Counted from the stretch's first letter, positions 23,471 to 60,094 are shown. The stretch: DNA of 64,000 bases from Imbricaverruca yamaguchii (GCA_034440575.1 JAOTOL010001429.1:745501-809500), one strand, 5' to 3'. Notes: generated by a model from the sequence alone, not told the origin. Made by a program: numbers and translations.

Positions 23471-24960
23471 ATTTATTTCTAAGGTGAAATAGGATGATTT
23501 GCATATCATGGCCTTAATTAGTGTGATGGCTGATCTGTGTCGCATCAAATTTCATGTTGACAGTTGCATGTATATTTGGTGACCAAACTGTGGTTCTCTG
23601 ACCCAACCAGGTGCAATTATTCAATGGTCAGTGAACCATGGTACACAGTTAACCATAGTGAGCTTTAAAAAGCAATTTCTTTGACCAGATGTATCTGATG
23701 AACCAAATATGTGTTGTTGTGTTTTCAGCATCCAAAATATGATGGATCTTCACTTCCTGCAGCTAAACCAGAGGTGTCACTTTGTACATGTTAAGTGTTG
23801 GTGTATAAGCTGGCCCCTCAATCATTTATTTTCATCTTCCCTCAATCAGGCTGCAGCTTAACCATTGGGCAAATGGGCACTAAATGATGTTGCAGTTGGT
23901 GTGCCGTTAAGCCAAGATCAAGCCCAAAAAGACCAATTAAGCCCAAATCAATGAACCATTGGGCATATGGGCATACACTGGATGGCCATGAGTTTTGGGG
24001 CAACTTTGACCACCAGAAGGAACATTTGGTACTCCCAACCAACTTCATAAAGTGACACTGATGAGCCAAATGTACAACTTTCAGTTTACCTCATGGATCA
24101 TGGCAGGTCATGTAACTTCAGGTTACAGGGAAATTTGGTCAAAATGAAATTAAATAAAAGATATAATGGACCCAATCTTGTCCCTGGGTGCATAAAGTCC
24201 AAAACAGCCCTGTTTGCTTCTTTTCGTTCACATGTAAAACAATGGAATGTCAAATTGTAATTTTACCGATAGGTTTCTCGTGGGACTACCCCGCTCCTAT
24301 CACAGAGGGCTAGCAAAACAAGAGGCGAAATCTACAAGGGGTAGAGGGAAGAATGTGTCCCCTTGTCAGAATATGGCTAATAGACTGGACGTCCTTTTTA
24401 CACAAGGCAACCTCATCAGTTTTGAAAATATATGAGCAATTTCAAGGCAATATTCTGAATGGTTTGGGTTACCTTTTTGAGTGTCAAATTAATCCCCCAC
24501 ACTGCAAGGATTAACAAGCATTCAATACTGCATGTCCAAATTCTGAGCAGTACTGCAACATTTTCTGAAGCACAACAAAGAAAAGTTAGAACCATGCCCA
24601 ACTACCTACCACTACTCAGTTCATTCGCGGTTCATGGAGACATAGCTATGCTGCATTCTTCAGTGGAGAACAATTTTATGTTTATTAAGCTAAGTGGCAG
24701 ACATTGACCGGAGCATGAAAGCCTGTCATAGTGCACTCTTCCTTTACATCTTGAATAATATTCGTAGAGCTTTGATGTTTGTAATAACCATATCTGACCA
24801 GATGCAGCTGTCACAGGTCACAGCAGCAAACATTGTTTTGTTTTCATCATTTACTGTCCATGCAGCGTAACATCAACGTCTCTGTTCAAACAACTTGACC
24901 AGGTAACAGCTCGATAACAAGTACGTATAAGTTAACTTCATCGGGCATCCACTTTCCCAA
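23470..24960. other. Intergenic DNA, nothing recognised
   Basis: AT-rich sequence with short open frames of no recognisable similarity. No repeat or RNA gene is supported. Confidence 0.5.
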
Positions 24961-25035
24961 CGGTTTGTAGGTGACCAGAAAGCAACAACAATATTTTTTA
25001 CAAACCAAGTTATTCCCACCGAACTTCGTCTTTCA

Positions 25036-26195
25036 ATCGCCCGAGCTGGGTGTACATCAGACGAGTTACGAGCCCGGACTAGGTATGCATCAGACGAGTT
25101 ACGAGCCCGGACTAGGTGTACATCAGACGAGTTACGAGCCCGGACTAGGTGTACATAAGACTAGTTATGAGCCCGGACTAGGTATACATGAGACGAGTTA
25201 TGAGCCCGGACTAGGTATACATCAGACGAGTTACGAGCCCGGACTAGGTGTACATCAGACGAGTTACGAGCCCGGACTAGGTATACATCAGACGAGTTAC
25301 GAGCCCGGACTAGGTGTACATCAGACGAGTTACGAGCCCGGACTAGGTGTACATCAGACGAGTTACGAGCCCGGACTAGGTATGCATCAGATGAGTTACG
25401 AGCCCGGACTAGGTGTACATCAGACGAGTTACGAGCCCGACTAGGTGTACATCAGACGAGTTACGAGCCCGGACTAGGTGTACATCAGAAGTTAAGCCCG
25501 GACTAGGTGTACATCAGACGAGAGGTTACAGAGCCCGGACTAGGTGTCACATCAGACGAGTTACAGCCCGGACTAGGTGTACATAGAACGAGCGGACTAG
25601 GTGTACATCAGACGAGGTATAAGTACAGCCCGGACTAGGTGTACATCAGACAAGTTACAAGCCCGGACTAGGTGTACATCAGACAGTTACGAGCCCGGAC
25701 TAGGTGTACATCAGATGAGTTATGAGCCCGGACTAGGTTGACATCAGACGAGTTACGAGCCCGGACTAGGTGTACATCAGACGAGTTACGAGCCCGGACT
25801 AGGTGTACATCAGACGAGTTACGAGCCCGGACTAGGTGTACATCAGACGAGTTACGAGCCCGGACTAGGTGTACATCAGACGAGTTACGAGCCCGGACTA
25901 GGTGTACATCAGACGAGTTACGAGCCCGGACTAGGTGTACATCAGACGAGTTACGAGCCCGGACTAGGTGTACATCAGACGAGTTACGAGCCCGGACTAG
26001 GTGTACATAAGACGAGTTACGACCCCGAACTAGGTGTACATCATGGGACGAGTTACGAGCCCGGACTAGGTGTACATAAGACGAGTTACGAGCCCGGACT
26101 AGGTGTACATCAGACGAGTTAGAGCCCGGACTAGGTGTACTTAAGACGAGTTACGAGCCCTGACTAGGTATACATCAGACGAGTTACGACATGGA
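25036..26195 (+). repeat. 33-bp satellite array
   Basis: About 34 copies of a 33-bp unit (GGACTAGGTGTACATCAG + ACGAGTTACGAGCCC). The unit is a multiple of three, so frames stay open across the well-preserved parts, for example 24971-25444 (11-residue GLGVHQTSYEP unit) and 25738-26010. Copies are almost identical at 25040-25440 and 25740-26010 but carry clustered one- to few-base indels at 25440-25700. No gene context supports translation; it is best read as a young satellite. Confidence 0.95.
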
Positions 26196-26199
26196 GCGG

Positions 26200-27850
26200 T
26201 ATGCCCGGTCAGACGTGTGACCAGGTGGCGCTGCGATCACGCTCAGTTGACACAATCGAACCACGGGAGGCGAGGGCTGAATACGTCACAGAGTGGATGA
26301 GTCCTTGTCGTTTACTCGAGAACGGTGCATCGGTCAACGCTGCTGCCGGCTTCAGTTAGGCTACAAGTGACGAGATCTGGTGCAGTTGGCACTCAATGAA
26401 TGCAGGTGCGTTCATGAGCAATTGCGGCAAATCTGCGTAAACCGAATGTATGTGCGACAGATAAATCCACTTTGTTCACGTATGGATTATCGTACTTCGG
26501 CGGAGTTTTACCTGGGACAAATGCTGATATACTCAGACATGAGTGTGTAGTTTTATTTACTTGTTCAATCGTTGACTGGCAATCCTATTTATTGGCGAAA
26601 TCACGAGTATCAAAAATGTACATATTCCCAAGTGCACGTGGAAGATATGTGGGTATTCATCAATGTGCGTAAGCACAAAGGCACGTAAGAACAAAAAGAG
26701 CATAAGCACATTAATACGAAATCGCAAATGTAAGTCCGTGGTAGTAGATATAATACTTAAGTGCTTTGGATATTCAATTTATGGATGAAAACATGTTTCA
26801 CTGGGATGCGAAGTCTGAATAGTTTCCAGATCTCTAGACTTCAGTATATTTGAACTTTTCCACCGGTGATGGAATGCAATGAAACTGTTGTTATCGTAGG
26901 TAAGGTAAGCAAGCTTTGATACATAATTGCGCAATATCCAAAGAATTACAATGAAAAGATTAAACCGTAGCGTTAAGTTCCATATACGTATGCACGATAT
27001 TCAGATTTCACATTTTATTCTCGTTTTGAACATGTTTTTTCTTCGACCTACCCTGCGTCATCAGGCGAACGTTGACACTTATCTGGGCGCTGCATGACGA
27101 ACGCGGTCGATGCGTCCTTAAGCCCAAATGACCAACCAATTGGCACTTATCATTGTTGTACCGAGCTGTCGGGGGCACGTACAATGTAACATTAAGCTTG
27201 GAGTGAAGATTAACAGTGAATATCTGTACGCTTATTCATTCCTAATAGTGGTTTGTTTTATGATTTTATTATTAACGTTTAATACTTTACCGTTAGCCAT
27301 AATGTAAGCTGTTTTTTTTTCAAGAGAGGCGCAGCTCATTCGTCAGGGCGTTTGATTGTTGGTCGTAACGTCGTAACGTAGTGGGTTTCAATCATATAAC
27401 CGGCGTAAGTATCCAGTCTCCCCGCGACCAATCGATGTGGGAGATCGGTGACGCCATGTGATGTACCACATTAATACGTCGTAAAGAGGAACGCGAGGTT
27501 CTTCCTCGTCACAGATAATGCAAGCACATTTTCAGATAAAGACGTGTTTGTTTTTGTTTTGTTTTTTTTTGTTTTTTTTGGGGGGGGCTTGATTGCGGCG
27601 TGGTATATCTGCTGAGTGGAAGGAATTGTTCGGCCGCAAATTGAGCAAATTAAGTGCTGGAGGTATGACCGGGGAGCTTTTTTCGAGACAGTTCAGGGGA
27701 GGTGAGGTCTCAGTTGAGCACGTTCAATGTCGGTATAAAGGCTGCATCGAGACGAGGTCATGACAAGACTGACCTGTGCTTGCTCTGTGGCCGTAATATA
27801 CAGACTTGATTCTTGTTCACGCAATACTTCCTGATCAACCGACTGTAAGA
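26200..27850. other. Intergenic DNA with one SINE tail
   Basis: No coding segment recognised. At 27094-27150, GGGCGCTGCATGACGAACGC..GATGCGTCC with the trailing AAGCCCAAATGACCAACCAA is a fragment of the dispersed SINE family 2. A T/G homopolymer run lies at 27552-27587. Confidence 0.55.
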
Positions 27851-27854
27851 CATG

Positions 27855-28014
27855 TTGGTTGGTTGGTTATTGATCTTGCGACACATCGACCGTTGAGTCA
27901 TGTAGCGTCGCCATTCTCTCGCCGGTTGGTCGCGGATGAAGAGTAGACAGGTGACACTCGAACCCACAATCTTTCGACTGTGAGACGGCAACTTACCCCT
28001 AGACTAGTCCCCGA
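27855..28014 (-). mobile_element. tRNA-derived SINE (family 2), minus strand
   Basis: Read on the minus strand it begins with a tRNA-like head: A box TAGTCTAGGGGTAAG and B box GGGTTCGAGTGTC. It ends in GCTACATGACTCAACGGTCG, then a CAATAACCAACCAACCAA tail. The tail resembles many short fragments in this window (14852, 27094, 28946, 34742, 39832, 47100 and others), so it probably defines the parent SINE of those fragments. Confidence 0.8.
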
Positions 28015-28762
28015 CGGATGACATGCCAAATTCCGAGTCGATATCTTGGAAGGTTTAGAAGTTATATCTGAAAACCAGGTGGAAATGCGGTGTCAAATTA
28101 CATTTGACACCCCTTACATTGTGGGGACTAATGTTTTCCGGTATCCGTTTCTGATTTCGAACGTGTGAAGATGCATTGCTTAACTTGTTGCCTAAGATGC
28201 CTTGCAGTAGTTACGTGCGACACAGCGCATGCCAGCTCAGACTTCATTTGAAACGCGCGGAGAGCCTTGTCCATGCATTGTGGTATATATGACGAGAGAT
28301 GTTCATCCTGTGTAATATTTTTGTCAATACCTCCCCTTGTGATACATCTTGATTCTTACTATTGCTACGTTGCTATTCTCTTTATTACATTCTGCTGGAG
28401 TTATTTGATAACACAGCTAATTGGTCAAATAGCATCATGTCACATCTTCCATCACAAGCTGAGCAGTCATATGGAAAAATACTGATGCAAGGTTCGTGAT
28501 GCTACTCTGAAGTGTCACAGCAATAGCAATTTCGGAAATGAAGATCGTAGCATAATCGCAACCACGCCACTATCGCTGAAGCTACAATCACAACCGTTTT
28601 GCCCTGCCCGAGTGCCTGTAGGCAAGGGATGTCGAGCCGTCTAATTTGACTGTACGTTGTGTGTTTTGGCAAAACTGCTGACTCGTGAGTGGTATTCTGG
28701 AAGCATTTTGAGAGTATTCCTTCGTGGTTAGTCGAACATTTTGCGGAACATTCTTTGTGTGT

Positions 28763-28784
28763 ATATATATATATATATATATAC
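28763..28784. repeat. (AT)n microsatellite
   Basis: About ten AT dinucleotides. Confidence 0.9.
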
Positions 28785-28945
28785 ATGCACATATTCGTGC
28801 ACAGTGCTGGTATTTAAGAATATTGCAAAACAATATAAGTAGTCATGTCATTGTGTTCGACAGACCCTGATTGACACTCTTCAATGTCATAGCTTGAGCT
28901 GTCCACCGAAAAAGGAAAGGAGCCATTGGTTTCTAGGTCTATGGG

Positions 28946-29012
28946 TCTTGGGCGCTACACGACAAATAATGTCGACTCGCCATACAGCCCAAATGACTAA
29001 CTAACCAACTAT
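28946..29012 (+). mobile_element. SINE family 2 tail fragment
   Basis: GGGCGCTACACGACAAATAA and the tail CAGCCCAAATGACTAACTAACC match the 3' part of the family. It lies 100 bp before the first recognised DDX3 exon. Confidence 0.65.
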
Positions 29013-29109
29013 CTAACTATCTCTCTACCACCAGGTCAGTGTGTCGATTGCCATATAACGGTGAAATGTGTGCGCACATCACTCGAATTGGCTCTGGTGT
29101 CGTTTGCAG

Positions 29110-53324
<24,215 letters not shown>

Positions 53325-53900
53325 ACGTGCGGCGCTCGATCGCTTCTTTCCGCCTCTATCGTAGTAGCTGTCGGCAGCAGCCGCCCTCCCGACACCAGCC
53401 GCAGTCACGTGTCAGCCGACACGTCGGCACACCTGCCCCACACCACCAATGTCTCCTGGTCCCCAGTCCACGCGTCTCGGTCCGCCCAGCGCCGCGCCCG
53501 CCGCTCGGGTGTGGCAGTATTTGTAATGTGATGTTTGCTCGATAGATGCCACTACTACTCGCGGGCACGCCGACGGTTTGTTGCCTCCACTGTGAATATC
53601 TCCGTCGCAGACGGACGGGCGTGCACGGAACAAGCGGCGCCCGTGTCGTGTGTTGGCGCGCCCTGTGTCAGCCGGAGCCGACAGGCGGTGCGTGGGCGCC
53701 CGTGAGCTGCCAGTTACGGGAGTGTGGCCTGCTGCCTCTTCGCTCTCATTTGGTGTGTGCGTGTTTACGGTGTTTTTAGAGTTATCATTCCGCATCGTAG
53801 TGGGATACTGTGGTGTGTTGTTTGATTTTCGTGCTTTTTCGGTGTAGAAGTACTTGATTACTCGAGCGTTATTATATTTTCCCTTCTTAATCCAGGAGAT
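53325..53900 (+). other. Probable DDX3 3' UTR
   Basis: GC-rich sequence after the stop, turning AT-richer by 53750. No canonical AATAAA was located, so the transcript end is not set. Confidence 0.5.
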
Positions 53901-55020
53901 AGCTATAACTATTCAGCGCCGGCGCGGCGTGTAGGTGTTAACACTTTCCGGTTTCGCCGGCCCGGTTAGCGGCCGCTGTCGCTCGCGCGGTGTCCGCGTA
54001 GAAGTTATTGGCAAAACTGTTGTATTCTTTCCTGGCGGTGGTCGTTGTGCGGCAGCTGAGCCGTTGTGTGGGAGCGCTGGCGTGACGGTGACAGCTCGGC
54101 TCTGCACGTGGCTCGGCCGCCTGTCGCCACAACGCTCGGCCGCCGCGGGCGGGGCAAGACGTGCGTCGGTTTTACGTTCTGTTCGGTCTTGTTTGTCGCC
54201 TGGCGCCGCCCGTCGTGTGGGCGGCGTGTGGAGACGCTGTCGGCGTCGACGGGTCGGCTCCAGTTTAACCATTTGGACGTGTGGGCGCGCTCGCGCGTGC
54301 CGGCGGCGACGCGAGAGACGGCGGCCGGCTCGAGCGGGCCGCGGACTGGCCTGTGCGGTGGCCGGGCGCCCGAGCAGCGGCGCGGTGATCTCAGCAGCGG
54401 TTGCCGTCCGCCGCGTATTTGTTGTTGCTGGGACTGGTCGCGGCGGCTGCGCTGCGTACAACCGGCCGGCGAGTCTCACTAGGAACAAGTACAAACTGAG
54501 AGAGGGGGCCGGCGCCGCCGCGGGCTCGCCCTGCGATCCGGCGCCGCCGCGGGCCGCACCGCTGTCCACTTCGTTGGTATTTTGTAGCGTCTGCCAGGTG
54601 GAGGACGCCTGCGTGGTGTGCGGCGTCTGCCGCTGGGGCGCCAGCGGGCGGGCGCTGGCTGTGGTCGCCGCCGAGCACGCGGTGTCCGTGGACGGCCTGC
54701 GCCGGCCGGGGCACCAGCCGCCGTCCCATAGTGCTGCAGTCGGCCAGGCCAGTTCCACGATCCCGCAGGCGGGCGCACGGTCCCGTAGTCGGGCCCACGG
54801 TCCCGCAGACGGGCCCACGGTCCCGCAGACGGGCTCACGATCCCGCAGACGGGCCTACGATCCCGCAGACGGGCTCACGATCCCACAGGCGGGCCCACGG
54901 TCCCACAGACGGGCCCACGGTCCCACAGTCTGGCCCGCGATCCCGCAGACGGGCCCACGATCCCGAAGGGCGGGGCCGATGATCCCGCAGACAGTGGCAC
55001 GGTCCGGGCTCTGAGGCGCT
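53900..55020. other. GC-rich block downstream of DDX3
   Basis: Very GC/CpG-rich, with long open frames on both strands (53935-55014 on plus; 53913-54818 on minus) that look compositional. A possible acceptor (TAGCGTCTGCCAG at 54586-54598) precedes a Cys/Trp-containing stretch, VEDACVVCGVCRWG, which could be an exon, but no family was recognised. The block may be a CpG-island promoter or an extended UTR. Confidence 0.4.
54758..54988 (+). repeat. 20-bp minisatellite
   Basis: About 11 copies of CGGTCCCGCAGACGGGCCCA, each with a small inverted repeat (TCCCGCAGACGGGC). Confidence 0.95.
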
Positions 55021-55272
55021 GACGACTTATCATTTTTGTACGTGATCTTGCAAACCAATGTAGATGGGGCGGCTAGCGGCTGTCGGTGGGCGATCTACGA
55101 CTGTATATCTTCTGAGCGTAGCACCGCCGGTCGGTCGGCGCCGCCGAGCTGTTGCTGAATACAAGGAAAGAATACGATACCAAACGTGGCGTTTTCCTGG
55201 TGGTTCGAGCCGTCTCGCTGAGCGGGCCAACGACCCGATCGAGAGTGAATGGGAGATAGTGGAGTAGTTACT

Positions 55273-55310
55273 GGTTTTACGACACATCGACCGTTGAGTC
55301 ATGTAGCGGA
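55273..55310 (-). mobile_element. SINE family 2 fragment, minus strand
   Basis: ACGACACATCGACCGTTGAG then TCATGTAGCG, matching 27880-27905 of the full minus-strand copy. Confidence 0.7.
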
Positions 55311-55374
55311 GATAGTGGAGTGAAGGGGTGGAGGGGCCTCGGCGCATGCGGAAGTGCTGGGCGCAGTACCGCGG

Positions 55375-55545
55375 TCTCAGGCCGACTGCAGGATGCTGCA
55401 GGTGGCCGATCAAAGAGCTGGGGTCAATATGAACCAGGTGCTGGGGGTCTCCGCTCAAGGCTTCGTGAATGGGCCTGTCGGGTCGGCGTGCGTGGGGACT
55501 AAAGCGTTGAAATTACGGGGCCAAAACAAACTGCGTTGCAGCACA
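55375..55545 (+). repeat. Dispersed repeat, copy 1 (pair with 62160-62330)
   Basis: GCTGCAGGTGGCCG, GCTCAAGGCTTCGTGAA and GTGGGGACTAAA are shared in the same order with 62160-62330. Function unknown; may be part of a larger retroelement. Confidence 0.7.
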
Positions 55546-55629
55546 GCGCAAGGTTCTAAATTTCGAATTCACTTCACAGGAATTTTGAGATACACAAGAT
55601 TAGTCACGGCCAAATAGATCCATGTATCG

Positions 55630-56160
55630 CTCACGGGACAAACAACACACTAAACGAGCTACAAATGCAAGTATGCAGTTCTACACGGGTTAGTTTAGTG
55701 GTCTTAAAGGTGACCATGAAACCTTGGTCCATGTTAGTTCACGTTACGCTGACTACACGATAAGTTCGGGAGCGGCCTCAAGCAGCGCGTACACTTCACA
55801 TCTAGATGTGTCTCAGTGTCTTCTCCGAGGCGTGATGGCGCTCGCTGCATCGCAATGACGTCACAGTCTGGCGAGACGTCCGAGCGTGGTTAACGAGCCC
55901 GTACAGTGATGGGAAATTGTCGGTGCAAAAGGGTGGAAGAGGCCACTTGTTGAGCATTGGCTCGACATCCCTTCCAAGGAAGGATCGACATCATGCTCGT
56001 TGACGCATGTGTGTAAAGTTTGCATTCCTCGTTTCTAAGATGATTTAGTGCGTATCATAATCATGCTCACCATTACGGATTGTGATACACAAACACCTCG
56101 TGACACGATTCCAGGTACAAAGATTATCTGTGATATGGTCTGCTAAGCAATGTCATATGC
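55630..56160. other. Intergenic DNA, nothing recognised
   Basis: No coding segment, RNA gene or clear repeat was supported. Confidence 0.5.
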
Positions 56161-56164
56161 TGAC

Positions 56165-56352
56165 CAAAAGAAAAAAAAAATAACAACAAAACAAACCCTC
56201 TTTTTCCCCTCAACACACAACCCCCACAAACCACCTAAAAAAAAAAAACTTAAATAAATAATATTTTTTAATATAAATAATTTTAAAAAATAATTGGTTA
56301 AAGAAAAAAAATAAGAAAAAAAAAAAAAAAAAAATAAAAAAAAAAAAAGGAG
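56165..56352. other. A-rich, probably unreliable sequence block
   Basis: Runs of A with AAATAAATAA and AAAAAAAAAACTTAAA, and AACCCCCACAAACC; more than 80% A+T with an abrupt start and end. It lies directly before the second CR1-like copy. It resembles the block at 13330-13720. Confidence 0.65.
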
Positions 56353-56399
56353 ATTATGCCCACCGCCTGCGCGGTGTTTGTGAAACGTAACTTAGGAGT

Positions 56400-58715
56400 G
56401 CTTTTCGGTGATTTAATCTAAGGTTATGAAATGCTGGTGTTGGCCCCATCATGCAAAATGTTCGGAAATGCCTTGAAGAGGACCTGTTCTTACACCAGTT
56501 TGTATCGGAACCTACCAGGCATGGTTCATTCTTGGACCTTGTATTCTCGGATTTAAGTGACTTGGTTCAAGACTTGACTGTAGGCGAAACTCTGGGAAAA
56601 GTGACCATAACATAGTTAGATTCAAGGCACATGTAGGGGAAATTATCAAGGATAATTTGGTAAAGGTTCCAAATTTCAACAGAGCAGACTTTAACGGCAT
56701 GAGAGCGGCTTTAAGTGCCATCAGATGGGAAGAAGAATTCTCCAATTTAAATGCCTGTGAAATGTGGGAAAAGTTCAAATCTTACTTAAAGGAAACTCAG
56801 ATTAGACATGTCCCCAAAAGCAAAGACGCAAAAGAAGGGTAGGAAAGCCAGCATGGCTTACACCAGACGTGATAAAAGCAATTAGGGCTAAGAAAACTGC
56901 ATTTAGAGTTTTTAAAGAAGCCTCAAATGTCATTAATCTAAAGGCGTATCGAAAAGCTAGAGACACTGTGAAGCAAAAACCAGAGCAGCAAAGCGAGCAA
57001 AGGAACTGGATTTAGCTAGAAACTGTAATGGGGACAGTAAAAGTTCTTTAGTTTCTACAAGTGAGTAAAGTTTCTAGCACAATTGGTCCACTGAAGTAAA
57101 CGGGACTACATTGGGTGAGGATAGTGAGATGGTTGAGGAGCTGAGCAAGCAGTTCAAATCAGTGTTTACATTGGAAGATATGACCAATCTGCCGACCGTA
57201 CACCATAGTTCAGTTACATGGGATCTGACAAATGATGTTGATTTCATTGGTAGTGATGTTGTTTACAATCATATCAGGAAAATAAAGCCAAATAAGGCAG
57301 CAGGACCTGATGATATTTATGCTAGGGTGTTGCGGGAAACTGAAAAGGAACTGGCATTTCCACTTAGTATAATATTTTGTAGATCAGTTTCACTAATGAA
57401 ATTCCAACCGATTGGAAAAGGGCAAATGTAGTTCCTATTTTCAAGAAAGGAGAAAGAGGAAAGTTGAAAACTATAGGCCAATAAGTCTCACATCCCTAGT
57501 CTGCAAGGTACTCGAATCAATTATCAGGATAGAATAGTTAGTTATCTGGAAGGTAGCAGATTGATTCAAGATACTCAACATGGATTTAGAAAAGGACGAT
57601 CGTGTCTCACAAACCTCTTGGACTTTTTGAACTTCGCCACAGAACAATTTGATCAGGGAAATCAGGTTGATGTAGCATATCTTGACTTTAGTAAGGCCTT
57701 TGACAAGGTACCCCATAAACGGTTAATGATACAGCTTCGTCCCATGGTATTGCAGGTAGCATCTTAAAATGGATAGAGTTGTGGCTTTCAGATAGACAGC
57801 AAAGAGTGATGCTAAATGGTACAAAGTCATCATGGCAAAATGTTCTTAGTGGAGTCCCCAGGGTCAGTACTAGGGCCATTACTGTTCATTATATTTGTAA
57901 ATAACATTGAAAGTGGCCTAAGCAGTAAAGTTTTGAAATTTGCAGATGATTTGAAGGTCTTTAGGGCAATAACAGTCAGATGAGCATATCTCGCTGCAAA
58001 AGACTTAGACGAACTTGTGAAGTGGTCCGAAGAATGGCAAATGAAATTTAACTTTGATAAGTGCAAATCATGCATGTAGGTAGCAGCATATGAAGGCTCC
58101 TACTTGATGGGTGGCCAGTGCTATCAGTGACTCAACAGGAGGATTTAGTGTTATTCTAAACAAAAATTGGGGCATCGAACAGACCAGGAAGCCAGAAGAA
58201 GGCACTGAGAATGCTCGGGCAATAAATAGAATGTATCATCAGAAGTGGAAGTGATCAGGAAGCTTTACTGTGCATACGTCAGGCCACATTTGGAATACTG
58301 CATCCAAGCTTGGTCTCCTAGCTATGAAAAGATTGTTGGCTTTTAGAGAGTACAAAGAGGGCTACAAATGGTTAATGGCTCAACCTGGCATATGAGGAAA
58401 GATTGAAGAAATTGAATATGTTTTCACTAGATATGAAGGCTGAGAGGAGATCTCATCGAGGTCTTTAAATTTATCAATGGTCTGGAGAGGGGATACCTTG
58501 GGGAAATGTTTGAATTTAACAGAAATGATGCAATTAGAGGTCATAAATTCAAATTAAAATTAACCACAGCAGAACAAGGTTAAGGCAAACTTCTTCACCA
58601 ACAGGGTAGTGGAACACTGGAACCAGCTGCCAGAAAACATCGTCAGTAGCAGCACATTGAACATCTTTAAAACAGCATAGACAATCATTATAAGAATAGG
58701 GCTTGCTTTTGTATT
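56400..58715 (+). mobile_element. CR1-like non-LTR retrotransposon, second copy
   Basis: Colinear with 17500-19380, and retains the RT finger region (57111-57550) missing from the first copy. It is 5'-truncated within the endonuclease and lacks the terminal UTR. A dense cluster of one- and two-base deletions at 58060-58440 relative to copy 1 breaks the frame many times. Confidence 0.85.
56420..58690 (+). pseudogene. CR1-like endonuclease-RT, many frame breaks
   Basis: Endonuclease C-terminus at 56430-56700 (the SDHN motif is disrupted by a deletion near 56598). RT blocks: IRKIKPNKAAGPDDIYARVL (57270-57330), then QHGFRKGRSC (57577), YLDFSKAFDKVPHKR (57675), a frame-broken GSVLGP block (57860) and FADDLK (57937). 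RT of this type performs target-primed reverse transcription. The cluster of homopolymer-length changes suggests some breaks are sequencing errors. Confidence 0.8.
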
Positions 58716-58719
58716 ACCA

Positions 58720-58960
58720 ATGTATTGCAATCGTTATCGTTAGCATAGATCTCCCTGTACTAAGTGTCCCATACATTAAAAGAAAAACATGCACTTATGC
58801 ATGCATTATTGGCTCAAAATTGAGTTTCAAGAACCGAAACGATATTTTTCATTATCACGCTTCCATTAAAAATTTGATATCCTATCGTACTAGTTTCGAC
58901 ACCTCACACCTAACGAAAAACCATTATTTTAACATTGAGTCCATAGCACCAGACGGTGCT
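58720..58960 (-). repeat. Dispersed repeat family (TGGTATATTCCACC family), partial minus copy
   Basis: In reverse complement it shares TTAAAATAATGG, TTTCGTTAGGTGTGAGGTGTCG and TAGGATATCAAA with 21995-22060 and 38905-38970. Confidence 0.55.
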
Positions 58961-59105
58961 CCAACGGTGCTGCAATAGCACCGTCTCGAGTTGCCACTAA
59001 CATCGTCTCGAAATGCCACCAGGTTCGTCTTGAGATGCCACTTACGGCAGGTTGGTGGCCGCAGTTTACTGGTCTGCCCAGCCATCTTCGGCGTCCTTCC
59101 GTATG

Positions 59106-59156
59106 CTTTGTGGTTTAGTGGCGCATCGACTGTAAAGGTCATATAGCGCCATCCTG
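59106..59156 (-). mobile_element. SINE family 2 tail fragment, minus strand
   Basis: TTTAGTGGCGCATCGACTG then GTCATATAGCGCCA. Confidence 0.6.
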
Positions 59157-59159
59157 TAC

Positions 59160-59760
59160 TCACTCATGGAAGATGATGTCTCTGTTTCGTATGTAATCGA
59201 GGATCCGCAGCGCGATCAGGTTGGCAGCTGCGGGCAGGCGAGGCATCAGCCCGCCCAGAGCAGCCTCAGGGGCGCCACCCTGCAGCGCTGCCCCGGCTGC
59301 ATCGTCTTCTGTGCCGCCGCTCGGCGGCGCAGTTCCGATAGTATTGTCCTCAGGGGCGCCACTTGGCAGCGCAACTCCGGTCCCCGGTGTCCTTGGGGCG
59401 CCGCTCGCGTCCTCGAGGGCGCTACTCCTGTAGTCGAGTACTCGCTGGCGTTGATTGAGGTGGTGGACGGAGGCGTCGGTTCACAGGGGCCACTTACCAG
59501 GTGCCGCAGGTGTCGCACTGATCGCCGTGACGACGTGAGCTGAACCGACTCGTCCAGCTCGTTCGCCAGGTCAGGAACTCGCTGACCTGCTGATCAGATG
59601 AAGTCATCTTGTCTTCACTAGGCGGAATGTGGCGGAGAAGGTTGCTGCGGATTCTAGGGAACAGAGCTTGACTCATTGGTGTGGATGTGAAGGTCAATTG
59701 TATGATATAGCCATGTGCTATCGGATGCAACACGTATCACAAGTCTAAGCAACAGTAGAG
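59160..59760 (-). pseudogene. Unrecognised GC-rich minus-strand open segments, possible gag remnant
   Basis: Minus-strand frames at 59246-59518 and 59494-59733 contain MTSSDQQVSEFLTWRTSW and Pro/Ala/Thr-rich stretches. A good donor (ACCTG|GTAAGT on the minus strand) lies near 59505. It could be a 5' exon or a decayed LTR-element gag. I do not recognise the protein. Confidence 0.25.
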
Positions 59761-60094
59761 TGACAGCGCCCCGCGGAAAATCATCTATGTGGCCGTTATC
59801 ACCCGGCCACAACGTTACGACTTCGCTGGATCTCCCAGGAGACGCGCGTCGGCACGATCATGATCTCTATTCCACTATGCCAAAAGACTATGTTGTGTCA
59901 CAAAGGATTTCAATCGGTGGCGCCACATAAGTTATACCCATGTTCTAACATAGGTGGTGTTGCATGCACTGTGTCGCTGTCTGGTCTTAGGTGTCGCCAT
60001 GCCATAGGTCACAGGTGTCGCCACGGCAGATGGCGCCACTTGCCCTGCAGCACTTCCATTGAAGGTGGCGCCGCTGAATGCTTGATAGCACAGC

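Noticed and set aside
25036..26195. CRISPR-like array
   Set aside because: The 33-bp units are contiguous with no unique spacers, and the window is eukaryotic.
53935..55014. 359-codon plus-strand frame as a confident gene
   Set aside because: Composition-driven Arg/Ala/Gly sequence in a CpG-rich block, with an equally long frame on the other strand and no recognisable domain; kept only as a possible exon.
59166..59543. Plus-strand 125-codon gene
   Set aside because: No recognised domain; minus-strand frames over the same DNA look at least as coding-like, and the area is surrounded by element debris.
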